Of a DNA stretch of 64,000 nt, positions 1 through 8,595 are shown piece by piece. How positions within the stretch are numbered: position 1 is the first letter of the stretch; every line of letters begins with the position of its first letter. The position numbers were made by a program, and so were the translations under genes. The stretch comes from CAZYAK01 sp964403335 (lineage in GTDB: Bacteria; Patescibacteriota; Gracilibacteria; Peribacterales; Peribacteraceae). Below the pieces are notes generated by a model, which was given only the letters and a program-made list of their open reading frames with translations, searched no databases and was not told the origin of the DNA. Where the stretch lies: NCBI GenBank assembly GCA_964403335.1, contig CAYOFI010000004.1, positions 37,197-101,196 on the forward strand. Direction: 5' to 3'.

Positions 1-2
1 CG

Positions 3-1130
3 CTCAGTCACCTCACGCCCGTCGACGACGCACTCCGCGCGCAGCTCCCGGGCCGCGTGTTGGGAATCATCCCCAGTCCCCAGGTCTTCCACTATCGCAA
101 CAAATTGGAGATGACGTTCGGCTACACAAACATGCGCCACGAGGAGAAGGCCGGCAAAAGAATTTACTTTGATGAAGGTCCGACCATCGGCTTCCACCAG
201 CCGGGCCAGTGGCAGACGGTTCTGCCGATCGCGGAGTGCCATCTGTACGACGAGCAGCTCCCGATGTTGCTGAGCCAAGTCCGTCGTTTTATGGAAGAGA
301 CGCGTTTGCCGGTCTATAACCCCAAGACTCAGAAGGGGATGCTGCGCACGCTGTTGCTTCGCCGCGGCGTGCACACCGGAGAGCAGATGATTTGCTTCTT
401 ACTCCAGGCTCGCAAAAAAGATCTGGAACCGCTCTTCCAGAGTTTCCTCCGCTCCTTCGGCGGCCGCCCGAATTTGGCTTCGCTCATGATCGTCGAACAC
501 ATGGGTGTGCACGAGAAACCGGAGTTCCCCAAGATCCATACGCTCCTGGGAAAGCAGACCATCACCGAACGACTGTTTGATCTTCAATTCGAAATCTCGC
601 CGTTCTCGTTCTTCCAGACGAACACCTTCGCCGCCGAAAAACTCTACCGCGCCATCTCTGATGCCGCGGATCTGAGCCTCAAAGATACCGTCCTCGACGC
701 ATACTGCGGTATGGGCACGATTGGTCAGTATCTGGCACGCTTCTGCCAGAAAGTCGTCGGTATCGAAAGCCACCCGTCGGCCATCGAGGATGCTTTGCGC
801 TCCGCGGGCCGCAACAAAATCGGCAACATCAGTTTCTACAAAGGCCGCACGGAACAAGTGCTCCTGCAGCAGCTCAAACCCGGCGGCAAATACGCCTTCG
901 ATGTCATCGTCGTCGATCCTCCCCGCGCCGGTCTGCATCCGAAAGCCCGCGAGGCGGTGCTCGCACACAAGCCGAAGAAAATCGTCTATGTCTCTTGCAA
1001 CACGGCGACGTTTGCTCGTGATTTGGGCGAATTCCTTAAGGGCGGCTACGATTTGCGCACCGTGCAGCCGGTCGATCTGTTCCCACATACGAGTCATATC
1101 GAGACGGTGGCGTTGTTACAGAGGAAATAA
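3..1130 (+). CDS. TrmA/RumA-family RNA (uracil-5) methyltransferase, 5' end outside window
   Basis: The frame is open from base 3, so the true start lies upstream; a GTG at 57 is only an internal candidate. The C-terminal half is a class I SAM methyltransferase of the TrmA/RumA (RlmC/RlmD) family, which methylates C5 of a uridine in rRNA or tRNA. Visible motifs, numbered from the first visible codon: SFFQTN near 202, the SAM loop DAYCGMGTIG near 232-241, VVDPPRAG near 303-310, and YVSCN with the catalytic Cys near 332, followed by DLFPHTSHIE at the C-terminus. No iron-sulphur cysteine cluster is seen in the visible part; the N-terminal TRAM region is not visible. Which uridine it modifies cannot be told from sequence. 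It is followed by a palindromic repeat and then rlmH on the same strand. Confidence 0.9.
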   Translation, partial: LSHLTPVDDALRAQLPGRVLGIIPSPQVFHYRNKLEMTFGYTNMRHEEKAGKRIYFDEGPTIGFHQPGQWQTVLPIAECHLYDEQLPMLLSQVRRFMEETRLPVYNPKTQKGMLRTLLLRRGVHTGEQMICFLLQARKKDLEPLFQSFLRSFGGRPNLASLMIVEHMGVHEKPEFPKIHTLLGKQTITERLFDLQFEISPFSFFQTNTFAAEKLYRAISDAADLSLKDTVLDAYCGMGTIGQYLARFCQKVVGIESHPSAIEDALRSAGRNKIGNISFYKGRTEQVLLQQLKPGGKYAFDVIVVDPPRAGLHPKAREAVLAHKPKKIVYVSCNTATFARDLGEFLKGGYDLRTVQPVDLFPHTSHIETVALLQRK

Positions 1131-1241
1131 GGCTAAGGGCTAAGGCTAAGGCCGTAGGTAATTTGCTTTGAGGATTGCGGTACACTTTTCTGCATAGCTG
1201 TGAAATTTCCATTCTTAGCCTTAACCCTTAGCCTTAGCCTT
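1131..1241. repeat. GGCTAAG palindromic intergenic repeat, copy 1
   Basis: The left arm (1131-1152) iterates GGCTAAG/GGGCTAAG words and the right arm (1214-1241) iterates the complement CTTAGCC, with about 60 bp between. The inner segment contains GTACACTTTTCTGC and is recognisably related to the inner segment of the copy at 22771-22889. The right arm runs up to the rlmH start codon. It could act as a terminator for the upstream methylase, a promoter-bearing element (TACACT at 1181-1186), or a MITE-like repeat. Confidence 0.75.
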
Positions 1242-1244
1242 TAC

Positions 1245-1709
1245 ATGCAGCGCCTCACCCTCCTCGCCGTCGGCAAAATCAAAACGTCCTGGATCAACGA
1301 AGGATGTACGGAGTACGTCAGCCGTCTTCGCGGCGCCGCGAAAATGGAAGTGATCGAAGTCGCCGCAGGCAAAGAAAAAGATCCGACGAAGCAGCGGGAA
1401 GAAGAAGGGAAGAAGTTGATCACGGCGGCGGAGAAGCTTCGCGGTGAAGTGTGGGTATTGGATGAAAAAGGCGAGCGGATGGTGTCGCATGAATTCGCAT
1501 TCTTTCTATCGCAAGCAAAAGACGTTGGTCGTCACTTGGTCTTCGTGCTCGGCGGCGCATACGGTCTGAGCCCTGATGTCCGGAAGATCGCGAAGGGATC
1601 GATCAGATTGAGTGACATGACGTTTCCGCATGAGCTGTGCCGGTTGGTATTTCTGGAGCAGCTGTACCGAGGGTTTGAGATTGCGAAGGGGAGCGGGTAT
1701 CACCATTAG
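1245..1709 (+). CDS. rlmH: RlmH, 23S rRNA pseudouridine-1915 N3-methyltransferase
   Basis: A 154-residue SPOUT-class methyltransferase that methylates N3 of pseudouridine 1915 in helix 69 of 23S rRNA, normally on assembled 70S ribosomes. The N-terminus MQRLTLLAVGKIK matches the family start, and the C-terminal trefoil-knot SAM site is intact: FVLGGAYGLS at about 102-111, then LSDMTFPHELCRLVFLEQLY and the conserved terminal GSGYHH. The start ATG at 1245 is chosen because the open frame upstream (GTG at 1200) is only translated repeat arm. Length is typical for the family. It shares strand and function (rRNA methylation) with the preceding gene, although a repeat separates them. Confidence 0.96.
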   Translation: MQRLTLLAVGKIKTSWINEGCTEYVSRLRGAAKMEVIEVAAGKEKDPTKQREEEGKKLITAAEKLRGEVWVLDEKGERMVSHEFAFFLSQAKDVGRHLVFVLGGAYGLSPDVRKIAKGSIRLSDMTFPHELCRLVFLEQLYRGFEIAKGSGYHH

Positions 1710-1782
1710 GTGATCACCCCATCCACAACGCCCATTATCCCGCACATCCCACACAGAGAATTATCACGAATCAAACAGCAAA

Positions 1783-1812
1783 CAGGAGGAGTGCGTTGCC
1801 ACACCCCTCCTG
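1783..1812 (-). terminator. Rho-independent terminator of the small heat-shock gene
   Basis: Arms CAGGAGG (1783-1789) and CCTCCTG (1806-1812), with further partial pairing inside, lie just after the Hsp20 stop codon on the minus strand and are followed there by TTTGCTGTTTG. The rest of 1710-1824 shows no gene. Confidence 0.6.
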
Positions 1813-1824
1813 CGGTACCCGTTA

Positions 1825-2307
1825 TCAAGACTCCACTCGCACGCTCAAGCGTTTTGGTTCTGCTTCCGGCTTCTTGGGAATCGTTACGGTGAGCATGCCG
1901 TTCTTTGACGTGCACTCTGCTTTCGAACCGTCAGCGTAGTCGGGAAGGAGGATTTGCCGAGTGAACTCCGCATAGGAGTAACTGCGCTCGCGACGATGCC
2001 ACTTCTTGTCCTTGGTATCGGACTTCTCCTCATGTTTGCCGCTGATGGTGAGGACATTATTGCTCGCGTCCACATTGATGGACTTGGGATCGAAGCCGGG
2101 AATATCCGCCTCGATCACCACTTCTTTGTCGGTTTCGGAGACGTCCACGGGAAGAGCGAGCTGGCGCTGTTCCGTGATGGACGGCATGAAGGATGTCTCG
2201 AAGAGACGGAAGGGATCCCAGAATGCTTCGTCAAAGAAGCGGTTGAAGGGGCTGCGAGAGAGATCCCTCTGCTCATCGCGCCGCTGAATCTGTCTGCTTT
2301 CTGCCAT
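1825..2307 (-). CDS. hsp20: Hsp20/alpha-crystallin small heat-shock protein
   Basis: A 160-residue ATP-independent holdase chaperone that keeps unfolding proteins soluble for refolding by other chaperones. The N-terminal arm has an FFDEAFWDPFRLFE segment, the alpha-crystallin domain runs from about 52 to 145 (LPVDVSETDKEVVIEADIPG, then the GMLTVTIPK strand near 138-146), and the C-terminal extension is short. It stands alone on the minus strand with a perfect CIRCE operator 26-52 nt upstream of its start, so HrcA-type heat-shock control is very likely. No Shine-Dalgarno sequence is visible before the ATG. Confidence 0.95.
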   Translation of the reverse strand: MAESRQIQRRDEQRDLSRSPFNRFFDEAFWDPFRLFETSFMPSITEQRQLALPVDVSETDKEVVIEADIPGFDPKSINVDASNNVLTISGKHEEKSDTKDKKWHRRERSYSYAEFTRQILLPDYADGSKAECTSKNGMLTVTIPKKPEAEPKRLSVRVES

Positions 2308-2332
2308 AGAAATGAGGGGGAATGAAATAAAA

Positions 2333-2359
2333 TTAGCACTCGACAGTATAGAGTGCTAA
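2333..2359 (-). promoter_or_regulatory. CIRCE operator (HrcA binding site)
   Basis: TTAGCACTC (2333-2341), nine-base spacer, GAGTGCTAA (2351-2359): an exact match to the consensus inverted repeat TTAGCACTC-N9-GAGTGCTAA bound by the repressor HrcA. It sits 25 bp upstream of the Hsp20 start. The 125 bp between it and the tRNA hold no gene. Confidence 0.97.
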
Positions 2360-2484
2360 TTCCGTGCCGTCAAGATCTGTGCTTCGTGAATTCTGTATGA
2401 GTGTGTGTTTTGCAGCACGAATGGAGACCCGAAAATTTTCGAGCAAAGTGCTATTGTATCTACTTGTGCAGAGTCTGTGTTCAC

Positions 2485-2559
2485 TGGCAGCCCCACGGGG
2501 AATCGAACCCCGCTTTCCTGGATGAGAACCAAGTGTCCTAACCGATAGACGATGGGGCC
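2485..2559 (-). tRNA. tRNA-Glu (anticodon CTC)
   Basis: Read on the minus strand this 75-nt segment folds as a full cloverleaf: acceptor GGCCCCA/TGGGGCT (first pair G-U), D arm with TCGTCTATCGGTTAGGAC, anticodon stem CTTGG/CCAGG with loop TTCTCAT (anticodon CTC, reads GAG), T arm CGGGG-TTCGATT-CCCCG, discriminator G and an encoded CCA tail at 2485-2487. Similarity of the D arm to other bacterial tRNA-Glu supports the identity. Confidence 0.97.
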
Positions 2560-2617
2560 ATAGGCATCAAAGAGCCCGCAGAGTATAGCCAAAATGACAT
2601 TTTCGTCCAGGCGGATG

Positions 2618-2623
2618 TAGAAT
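2618..2623 (+). promoter_or_regulatory. -10 box of the DUF1801 gene
   Basis: TAGAAT lies exactly 6 nt before the ATG at 2630, predicting transcription starting at or next to the start codon. Confidence 0.5.
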
Positions 2624-2629
2624 GCCTGC

Positions 2630-3064
2630 ATGACGGTCCAAGACCAGATTAACGCGTATATTCATAGCCAGCCCGGGCAAAAGCGCAGTGACATGCAAGA
2701 GTTGCATCGCCTCATTCTGCACGTACAGCCCGCATCCAAACTCTGGTTTTTGGACGGGAAGAACGATGCAGGGAAGACCGTGTCGAATCCGAATATCGGC
2801 TATGGGTCGTACGTCATCCACTATGCCGATGGGACGACGAAAGAGTTTTATCAAATCGGGTTGAGTGCGAACACGACCGGAATCTCTGTCTACATTCTCG
2901 GTCTTCCGGATAAGACGTACTTAGCCAAAACGTTTGGAAAGAAAATCGGCAAGGCGAGCGTGACGGGGTATTGCATCAAGTTCAAAGCTCTCAAAGATAT
3001 TCAGATCGAAGTGCTCGAAGCGGCCATACGGCACGGTTTTGAGGCGCAGGATGAAAAAAAGTAG
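2630..3064 (+). CDS. DUF1801 (YdhG-like) domain protein
   Basis: A 144-residue cytoplasmic protein of the DUF1801/YdhG family, whose biochemical role is unknown. Family features are the N-terminal helix with QDQINAYIHSQPGQKRSDM, the central LWFLDGKNDAGKTVSNPNIG strand-turn, and the TGYCIKFKALKDIQIEVLEA C-terminal helix. There is no signal peptide or membrane segment. The start is supported by the -10 box 6 nt upstream. It is divergent from tRNA-Glu and convergent with the next gene. Confidence 0.75.
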   Translation: MTVQDQINAYIHSQPGQKRSDMQELHRLILHVQPASKLWFLDGKNDAGKTVSNPNIGYGSYVIHYADGTTKEFYQIGLSANTTGISVYILGLPDKTYLAKTFGKKIGKASVTGYCIKFKALKDIQIEVLEAAIRHGFEAQDEKK

Positions 3065-3089
3065 ATTCTGCGTATGCGGAGCCGCACTA

Positions 3090-5000
3090 TCACGCAGCTC
3101 CGGCGAGTGCGTTTTCATCTTTTTCCGCATTCACGAATGCGGACCATTCCAGCGTGTACCAATCAACTGCTTCATCATCGGTTGCGTGACGCTCATCCCG
3201 TTCGCAAGATGCCAGCATGGTGACGGTCGGATCGGTGATGCCGTTGCGGGTCGACTTCTTGGCCTGGGCAAGTTCTTCCTCCGTGAATCCGAACATCTTC
3301 AGAATGTTGTCCTGTTCGGGCAAAGCCGGGACGGCGGCGCGGAAGGCGCGGATGAAGGCCATGCGGTCCGCGGCGACTTTTTTGGCGGCCTGTTCTTCGA
3401 CTTCGCGTTGTTGCTCGGTTTTTTTCTCCCGCATGAGCGCCGCTGTCACTTCCGATTTGTGTTTCCCGAACACTCCGGCCACGCGCACTTCTTTGTCATT
3501 CGCCCGCCCGCTCCAAGTGGCGAACCCGCTCACAAGCAGTTTTTGCATTTCCTTGATGCGCGACTGAAAATTCGGATCCGCAAAGTCCGGGTTTGCGCCG
3601 ATATTCAGGAAACGCGCGGAGACCTCCCCCCATTCCGCCAATGACGGGACGCCGCCGATCCGCGCGACGTGTGAATGCAACGTGGCGAACATATTGCGTT
3701 CGAGGGTCTGCAAGATTGCGGGATCCGGGGCGGGAGTGTTTTTGGAGAGCGCCGCGAGCGTCGCCAGGTAGACGCCGGAATCGTTGGTCAGCACCTGATC
3801 GAGAGCTTGGCGGTTCTTCCGGTCCGCGGGATCCACATAGCGCTCAGCCGGTCCGTCGTCCCCGCGGGTGGCGCGGTACGCATCCAAAAAGAGCGTGGTC
3901 GTGGTGCGGACGGGGCCGTACGGGGAGGGGACGTCATTGCGGTATTTGCGGAATTCCATGTGCGCGTCGGTATCAAAACCCCACCGGGAGATGAGGTTCA
4001 TGGCGCCGTTCAAGTCCGCGCCGTTATTGGCCATCAGCTGCCGGGCGACCATCTCGCCGATGACGGTGCGGTGCGCCGGTTCTAGTTCTTCCTTCAGTAT
4101 TTCTTTCACGATCTCTTCCGACGGCCGCAGGACATATTCCTGCCGCCATGCGGCAAATTCCGTTTTTTCTTCCGCCGTTGTTTTCTCCGTCGCAAAGAAC
4201 GGGGCGATTTTCTCGCTGATCTCTTTGATCTGTGACATGAATTTCATCTGTGCATCCGCGCGCTCTTTGCGTTTTTTGCGGTACTCGGCGTATCTCGGGT
4301 CCTTGGGGTCCTTGGGAGGATCCGGCAGCGGTTTTTTCCATTCCAGCTGATGCGTGCGGATCCACGAGCCGAGCCGCGGATACGATGTGCGCACAGCCTT
4401 TCGCGTGATGGAGTTGAGCGGATGAATGTATTTCAACAGCCGGAGATAGGCATCGCCGTCCACCGGACCTTTGGGGGTCAGCATCGCCTCGGCCAATTTA
4501 TCCGCGGCAACAGTCAGCACGTTTTCATCTTTGTCATAACACTGGTACCAGAGGATGTCTTGAATCAATTTTGTCAGCAGCGCCTCCCGCTGTTCCGCCG
4601 TACATTCCACGTTGCCCAAGCGTCGGATCAACTCGGCTTCGGTGGCGATGGTCAGATAGGGAACTTTCCGGTGCTCGCCCGGGGCGGCCTTTTCCCGGTC
4701 CCACACGCTGTTGCCGTAATATAATCTGCTGATCAGGAGTGATGCCGCTTTTTCCGCTTCGGCGTGCGGAATTTTGCGCTCGGGATCTTCCAGGACTTTC
4801 AGATATTTTTCCATGTCAGGCACGGCGGCTGCGCCTTGTTCGGCGGTCGTTAAAGAGCCGCTTTGCATCTTGTCCAATTTTTCCAGCCGCTGCATGGGCA
4901 GCATATTCTCATCGGCTTTCTCCGGTTCTTGCGCAATGGAAACTCCACCGGAAAGGACGCCGACGCACAGGGCGATCAGGAAACGCCGTCGGTCCTCCAC
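3090..5000 (-). CDS. Large exported protein of unknown function
   Basis: A 636-residue protein that I cannot assign to a family. From the GTG at 5000 it begins VEDRRRFLIALCVGVLSGG, a clean Sec signal peptide with a cleavage region near VSIAQ, which is why this start is preferred over an in-frame ATG at 5090 that would add 30 unconvincing residues. The mature part is rich in charged helices (many E/K/R), contains a PKDPKDPRYAEYRKKRKERAD stretch around 230, no transmembrane segment after the signal, and few cysteines. Composition suggests a helical, perhaps repeat-like (HEAT/TPR style) envelope protein. It is divergent from a membrane protein with its own signal peptide. Confidence 0.65.
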   Translation of the reverse strand: MEDRRRFLIALCVGVLSGGVSIAQEPEKADENMLPMQRLEKLDKMQSGSLTTAEQGAAAVPDMEKYLKVLEDPERKIPHAEAEKAASLLISRLYYGNSVWDREKAAPGEHRKVPYLTIATEAELIRRLGNVECTAEQREALLTKLIQDILWYQCYDKDENVLTVAADKLAEAMLTPKGPVDGDAYLRLLKYIHPLNSITRKAVRTSYPRLGSWIRTHQLEWKKPLPDPPKDPKDPRYAEYRKKRKERADAQMKFMSQIKEISEKIAPFFATEKTTAEEKTEFAAWRQEYVLRPSEEIVKEILKEELEPAHRTVIGEMVARQLMANNGADLNGAMNLISRWGFDTDAHMEFRKYRNDVPSPYGPVRTTTTLFLDAYRATRGDDGPAERYVDPADRKNRQALDQVLTNDSGVYLATLAALSKNTPAPDPAILQTLERNMFATLHSHVARIGGVPSLAEWGEVSARFLNIGANPDFADPNFQSRIKEMQKLLVSGFATWSGRANDKEVRVAGVFGKHKSEVTAALMREKKTEQQREVEEQAAKKVAADRMAFIRAFRAAVPALPEQDNILKMFGFTEEELAQAKKSTRNGITDPTVTMLASCERDERHATDDEAVDWYTLEWSAFVNAEKDENALAGAA

Positions 5001-5198
5001 GCGTCCATTTGCGGGCAAGATAACAGGGGCCTGATGCGGGACAGTCAGCGGTTTTTCAGCATATGCCGCAGCGTCCGATCGTTCTGGCATACCAAGGGAG
5101 CGTATAATCCCGTATATTCCGCTTCGTGCCGCCGTAGTCAATCTTTCCACACCATACAATGACAGATGACGCTTCTGTCTGTGGGAAAATGGTTGGAG

Positions 5199-5204
5199 TA
5201 GAAT
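5199..5204 (+). promoter_or_regulatory. -10 box of the membrane protein at 5213
   Basis: TAGAAT ends 8 nt before the ATG at 5213. A second box-like TATAAT at 5103-5108 lies in the middle of the divergent spacer. Confidence 0.4.
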
Positions 5205-5212
5205 GTGCCCCG

Positions 5213-6829
5213 ATGCGCCGCATTCTTGTTGCCGGTTTTCTGTGCGCGATGTCCCTGCAGGTCGCCGCGGCATCCGTATTCGCGCAGGTGCCCGGAACAC
5301 CTGGGGATATCCCGCCCTCCGCGACCGACCCCCGGCAGCCGCAAAAGGATCCCGGGACGGAGCCGGCAGGGAATGGAGAGATTCCCGTCGAATCGGCCGC
5401 TTCGTCATCCGTTCAGGAAAATCCGCGCTCAGCCGCCGGTGTTCCGGCAGAAGAAACTGCCGCATCGTCTTCCGTGCCGTCACGCGTCGCGTCGTCTTCG
5501 CAGGCGTCTTCCGTGCAGTCGTCGGTTCGGTCGTCCGTCAATCGCGCGCCTCCCGTGCGCGGGACTGTGCACACGTCATCATCCATCGCATCGTCCGTTC
5601 AGTCATCGCAAGCATCATCGGTGACGAGCTCAAGTGCCTCATCGGAACCGATGCGATCGTTCTGGGATCGCGAACACTTTGGTTACAGCGTGCCGCTTAT
5701 CGATCCTCAAGTTGTCGCGATTCCTGGAAAGTTTTCGTGGGCAGCCGTTCCCGGGAACCTGTGGTTGGCGCTGCTCTTTACCATTGTGGCCGGGTGGAGC
5801 GGCGTGGTGTTTGCGGGAGCATCAAGCCGGACGTCATCGAAAATCCCGCTGTCGGTACGTCTGGGAATTCCCGCGTTACTCACGATGCTGATCATCGCCG
5901 TGCTGGAGTGGCTGATCCCTCAGGCGTCGGCGCAGGGGACGGACGGCTTGCTTGCGACGGCGTCGTTCCTGCGCTTGCCCGGATATGCGTTCGTGTTTTT
6001 TGTGCTGATGGGTATCACCGATTCCTACTACGGCAGTCTTCGGTCCATGCCGATCAAAGCGTTTGACCGCTGGCTCAAGCGGCACATCGGGAAAGAAGAA
6101 TTGCACAAAGCGACGTGGTTTTTATTTCTTCTCGTTCTGTTGTATGGCATCGTCTCGTCGTACCGGAACCAGGAGTTCAGCCTGTTGCCGTCCGCTCAGG
6201 TGGGCATCATTCTTGTCACGCTCCTTGCGCTTGTTCTGAAAACATATTCCGTCGATGCGTTCAAATTGACACTTGCGCGCAGATGGAAGCATCCGTCGTG
6301 GTTCATCGCCAATCTTGGCGGATTGATCTTCGCGGCGGTGTGCGTGTTCCTCACACGCGAATTCCAGCTCAATCCCGGTTTCATGTATGGCGCCCCGATC
6401 GGCCTCTATCTTCTTCTGAAAGACCAGCGCAAAGAAGCATTCCTGCAGAGCACAAGCGTGTGGTGGGCACTGTTTGTCGCGGGCGTCGTGTGGAGCATTC
6501 TGCCGTTGGTCGCACCGTATCCCGTGCTCCATGACACGTTGCTTGCCGTTCCGTTTGTGCTCATCGAAGGACTCTTCTTTGAACTCATTCCCATTCCGTC
6601 CATGTACGGCGGTGCGATCTTCCGGTGGAAAAAACCCGTGTGGGCCGTGCAGTTTTTTGCGGTCACGTTCCTCTTGTTTCAATTCATCTTCCGGTCCGGG
6701 CAAAGCGTCGGCGCGTTGCAGGAATCCCCGCCGACGATGTTCATGCTGATCGGGCTGGCATGCTATGCGGTGGGGACGGCCTGTTTGTGGATGTACGTGA
6801 TGCTGCGCCGTAGACACGGTATGCGATAA
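5213..6829 (+). CDS. Polytopic membrane protein with Ser-rich exported N-terminal region
   Basis: A 538-residue integral membrane protein, not assigned to a known family. Residues 1-25 form a signal peptide (MRRILVAGFLCAMSLQVAAA), 26-160 a low-complexity region rich in Ser, Ala, Val and Pro that should lie outside the membrane, and from about 190 onward there are roughly eleven hydrophobic helices. Between the linker and the helices is a segment FGYSVPLIDPQVVAIPG, loosely reminiscent of actinobacterial FGLLP-type membrane proteins, but the match is weak. Near the C-terminus ELIPIPSMYGGAIFRWKKP may form a re-entrant or functional loop. It precedes a YihY gene by 43 bp on the same strand. Confidence 0.65.
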   Translation: MRRILVAGFLCAMSLQVAAASVFAQVPGTPGDIPPSATDPRQPQKDPGTEPAGNGEIPVESAASSSVQENPRSAAGVPAEETAASSSVPSRVASSSQASSVQSSVRSSVNRAPPVRGTVHTSSSIASSVQSSQASSVTSSSASSEPMRSFWDREHFGYSVPLIDPQVVAIPGKFSWAAVPGNLWLALLFTIVAGWSGVVFAGASSRTSSKIPLSVRLGIPALLTMLIIAVLEWLIPQASAQGTDGLLATASFLRLPGYAFVFFVLMGITDSYYGSLRSMPIKAFDRWLKRHIGKEELHKATWFLFLLVLLYGIVSSYRNQEFSLLPSAQVGIILVTLLALVLKTYSVDAFKLTLARRWKHPSWFIANLGGLIFAAVCVFLTREFQLNPGFMYGAPIGLYLLLKDQRKEAFLQSTSVWWALFVAGVVWSILPLVAPYPVLHDTLLAVPFVLIEGLFFELIPIPSMYGGAIFRWKKPVWAVQFFAVTFLLFQFIFRSGQSVGALQESPPTMFMLIGLACYAVGTACLWMYVMLRRRHGMR

Positions 6830-6872
6830 TTGCCGCAGAAATCGGACTCGTATCCGTCATCTACCAAGCATT

Positions 6873-7862
6873 ATGAAATTTTACTGGGCCGTCCTCCGGC
6901 AGAGTTTCCGCGAGTGGAAAAAAGACAAGGCGCCGCAATTGGCGGCTTCCACGGCGTATTACACTATTTTTTCATTGGCGCCGTTGCTCATAATCATTCT
7001 GGCATTTGCGGGGATGTTTCTGGATGCGAACGCCGTCCAAGAATCCCTCTTCGGGCAGATGCGGGGACTGGTGGGGGAGGCGGGCGCGGAGAGCATCCGG
7101 TCGATGGTGGAGGCGTCGCAGCGCTCGCCGAACACGCCGCTTGCCGCGGTCCTGGGATTCCTGATCTTGGCGTTCGGCGCGACGGGATTGCTGATGGCAC
7201 TGCAGGACGCGCTGAATTTCATGTGGAAAGTGGAGGCAAAAAAGAGCACGAATGCGCTGGCCATGATCGGGCTCAAGCGATTGGTGTCGCTGGGGATGAT
7301 CCTCACGATCGGATTTTTGTTGATCATCTCGCTCGTCGTCTCCGCGCTCGTCGCGCATACGGTGGAGTTTGTGTCGGGTGGTGCGGAAGCGTGGTTGCCG
7401 CTTGTGAATATGGCCGTGTCGTTCGGCATTATCACGCTGCTCTTTGCCCTGCTGTTTATCTATTTGCCCGATGTGCGCGTACGCTGGAAGGATGTCTGGC
7501 CCGGGGCGTTGCTGACGGCATTTCTGTTCACGCTGGGAAAATTTCTTTTGGGGTATTACTTGGGACAGAAGGATTTTACATCAGCGTACGGGGTGGCCGG
7601 ATCGATCATTATTTTGCTGCTCTGGGTGAACTACTCCGCGCAGATCTTTTTCTTCGGGGCGGAGTTCACCAAAGTGTATGTGTACGCGCGCGGGGCACCC
7701 GTGCGGCCCACCAAGTACGCGCGCTTTATCGAGGAAGAGCTTCCCAAAAAACAGAGGAACATCCCGATATTCAAAGTTCTCGCCATCGTCGGCAAAGTTC
7801 TTCTGGTGGAAGGGAAGACGGCGTGGAGGGTGTGGCAGGTCTACCGGAAGTGGAAGAAATGA
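6873..7862 (+). CDS. YihY/BrkB-family inner membrane protein
   Basis: A 329-residue member of the YihY/virulence factor BrkB family (historically misnamed RNase BN). Six or so membrane helices are visible; the family signature region near the N-terminus is DKAPQLAASTAYYTIFSLAP and a second conserved segment is the YGVAGSIIILLLWVNYSAQI helix near 240-260, followed by FFFGAEFTKVY. The C-terminal tail is basic and cytoplasmic. Function in bacteria is still unclear; transport or envelope roles have been proposed for the family. It lies 43 bp after the preceding membrane protein and may be co-transcribed with it. Confidence 0.9.
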   Translation: MKFYWAVLRQSFREWKKDKAPQLAASTAYYTIFSLAPLLIIILAFAGMFLDANAVQESLFGQMRGLVGEAGAESIRSMVEASQRSPNTPLAAVLGFLILAFGATGLLMALQDALNFMWKVEAKKSTNALAMIGLKRLVSLGMILTIGFLLIISLVVSALVAHTVEFVSGGAEAWLPLVNMAVSFGIITLLFALLFIYLPDVRVRWKDVWPGALLTAFLFTLGKFLLGYYLGQKDFTSAYGVAGSIIILLLWVNYSAQIFFFGAEFTKVYVYARGAPVRPTKYARFIEEELPKKQRNIPIFKVLAIVGKVLLVEGKTAWRVWQVYRKWKK

Positions 7863-7957
7863 CGAAACTCCTGTCCGTGAAAAATCCATGAAAGAACTCC
7901 TGCGATATTTCTGTTTTCCTGGCATACTGATTTTCTTCATACTTTCCCACCCGACTT

Positions 7958-8590
7958 ATGCCCGCTTTCACCGAAGCGCTCCGCTGGCGCTATGCCACCA
8001 AGAAATTTGACCCGACCAAGAAACTGTCCGACGCGCAGTTGGATCAGTTGCTGGATGCCGCGCAGCTGTCCGCGTCATCGTTCGGATTGCAGCCGTACCG
8101 CATCCTCGTCGTCACCGATCCCGCCGTCCGCGCCAAAATCCGCGAGCACGCGTGGGGCCAGACGCAGGTCACCGATGCCTCGCACTTGTTGGTGTTCTGC
8201 CCGATGCGCACCATCGATGAAGCCTATGTGAAGACGTTCATCGAACTCGTGTCCAAAACACGCGGTGTCCCGGCGGAAAATCTCAAGGGCTACCACGACA
8301 TGATGATGGGCACCATTTCCGCCCGCCCTCCCGAGGCGTTGGCCGGATGGATGCGTTCCCAGGCGTACATCGCCGTCGGTTTCCTGCTCTCGGCCGCCGC
8401 GCAGTACGGCATCGACGCCTGCCCCATGGAAGGGTTCGATCCCGCCCACGTGGATGTCGATTTGGGTCTGTTGGACAAGAACCTCACGTCCGCCGTGTTG
8501 GTACCGGTGGGTTTCCGCGCCGCGGATGACGCAACTGCGTCCTACGCAAAAGTGCGCTTCCCGAAGGAAGAACTGTTTCTGCGGATGTAA
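7958..8590 (+). CDS. Nitroreductase-family NAD(P)H-dependent oxidoreductase
   Basis: A 210-residue flavoenzyme of the NfsB-like branch of the nitroreductase family, using FMN and NAD(P)H to reduce quinones or nitro compounds. The FMN-binding N-terminus ALRWRYATKKFDPTKKLSD, the ASSFGLQPYRILVV strand, and the C-terminal segment PMEGFDPAHVDVDLGLLDKN followed by VLVPVGFR are characteristic. A CATACT hexamer at 7938-7943 precedes the ATG by 14 nt. Substrate cannot be predicted. A second, more distant nitroreductase lies at 21751-22287. Confidence 0.92.
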   Translation: MPAFTEALRWRYATKKFDPTKKLSDAQLDQLLDAAQLSASSFGLQPYRILVVTDPAVRAKIREHAWGQTQVTDASHLLVFCPMRTIDEAYVKTFIELVSKTRGVPAENLKGYHDMMMGTISARPPEALAGWMRSQAYIAVGFLLSAAAQYGIDACPMEGFDPAHVDVDLGLLDKNLTSAVLVPVGFRAADDATASYAKVRFPKEELFLRM

Positions 8591-8595
8591 TAGGG

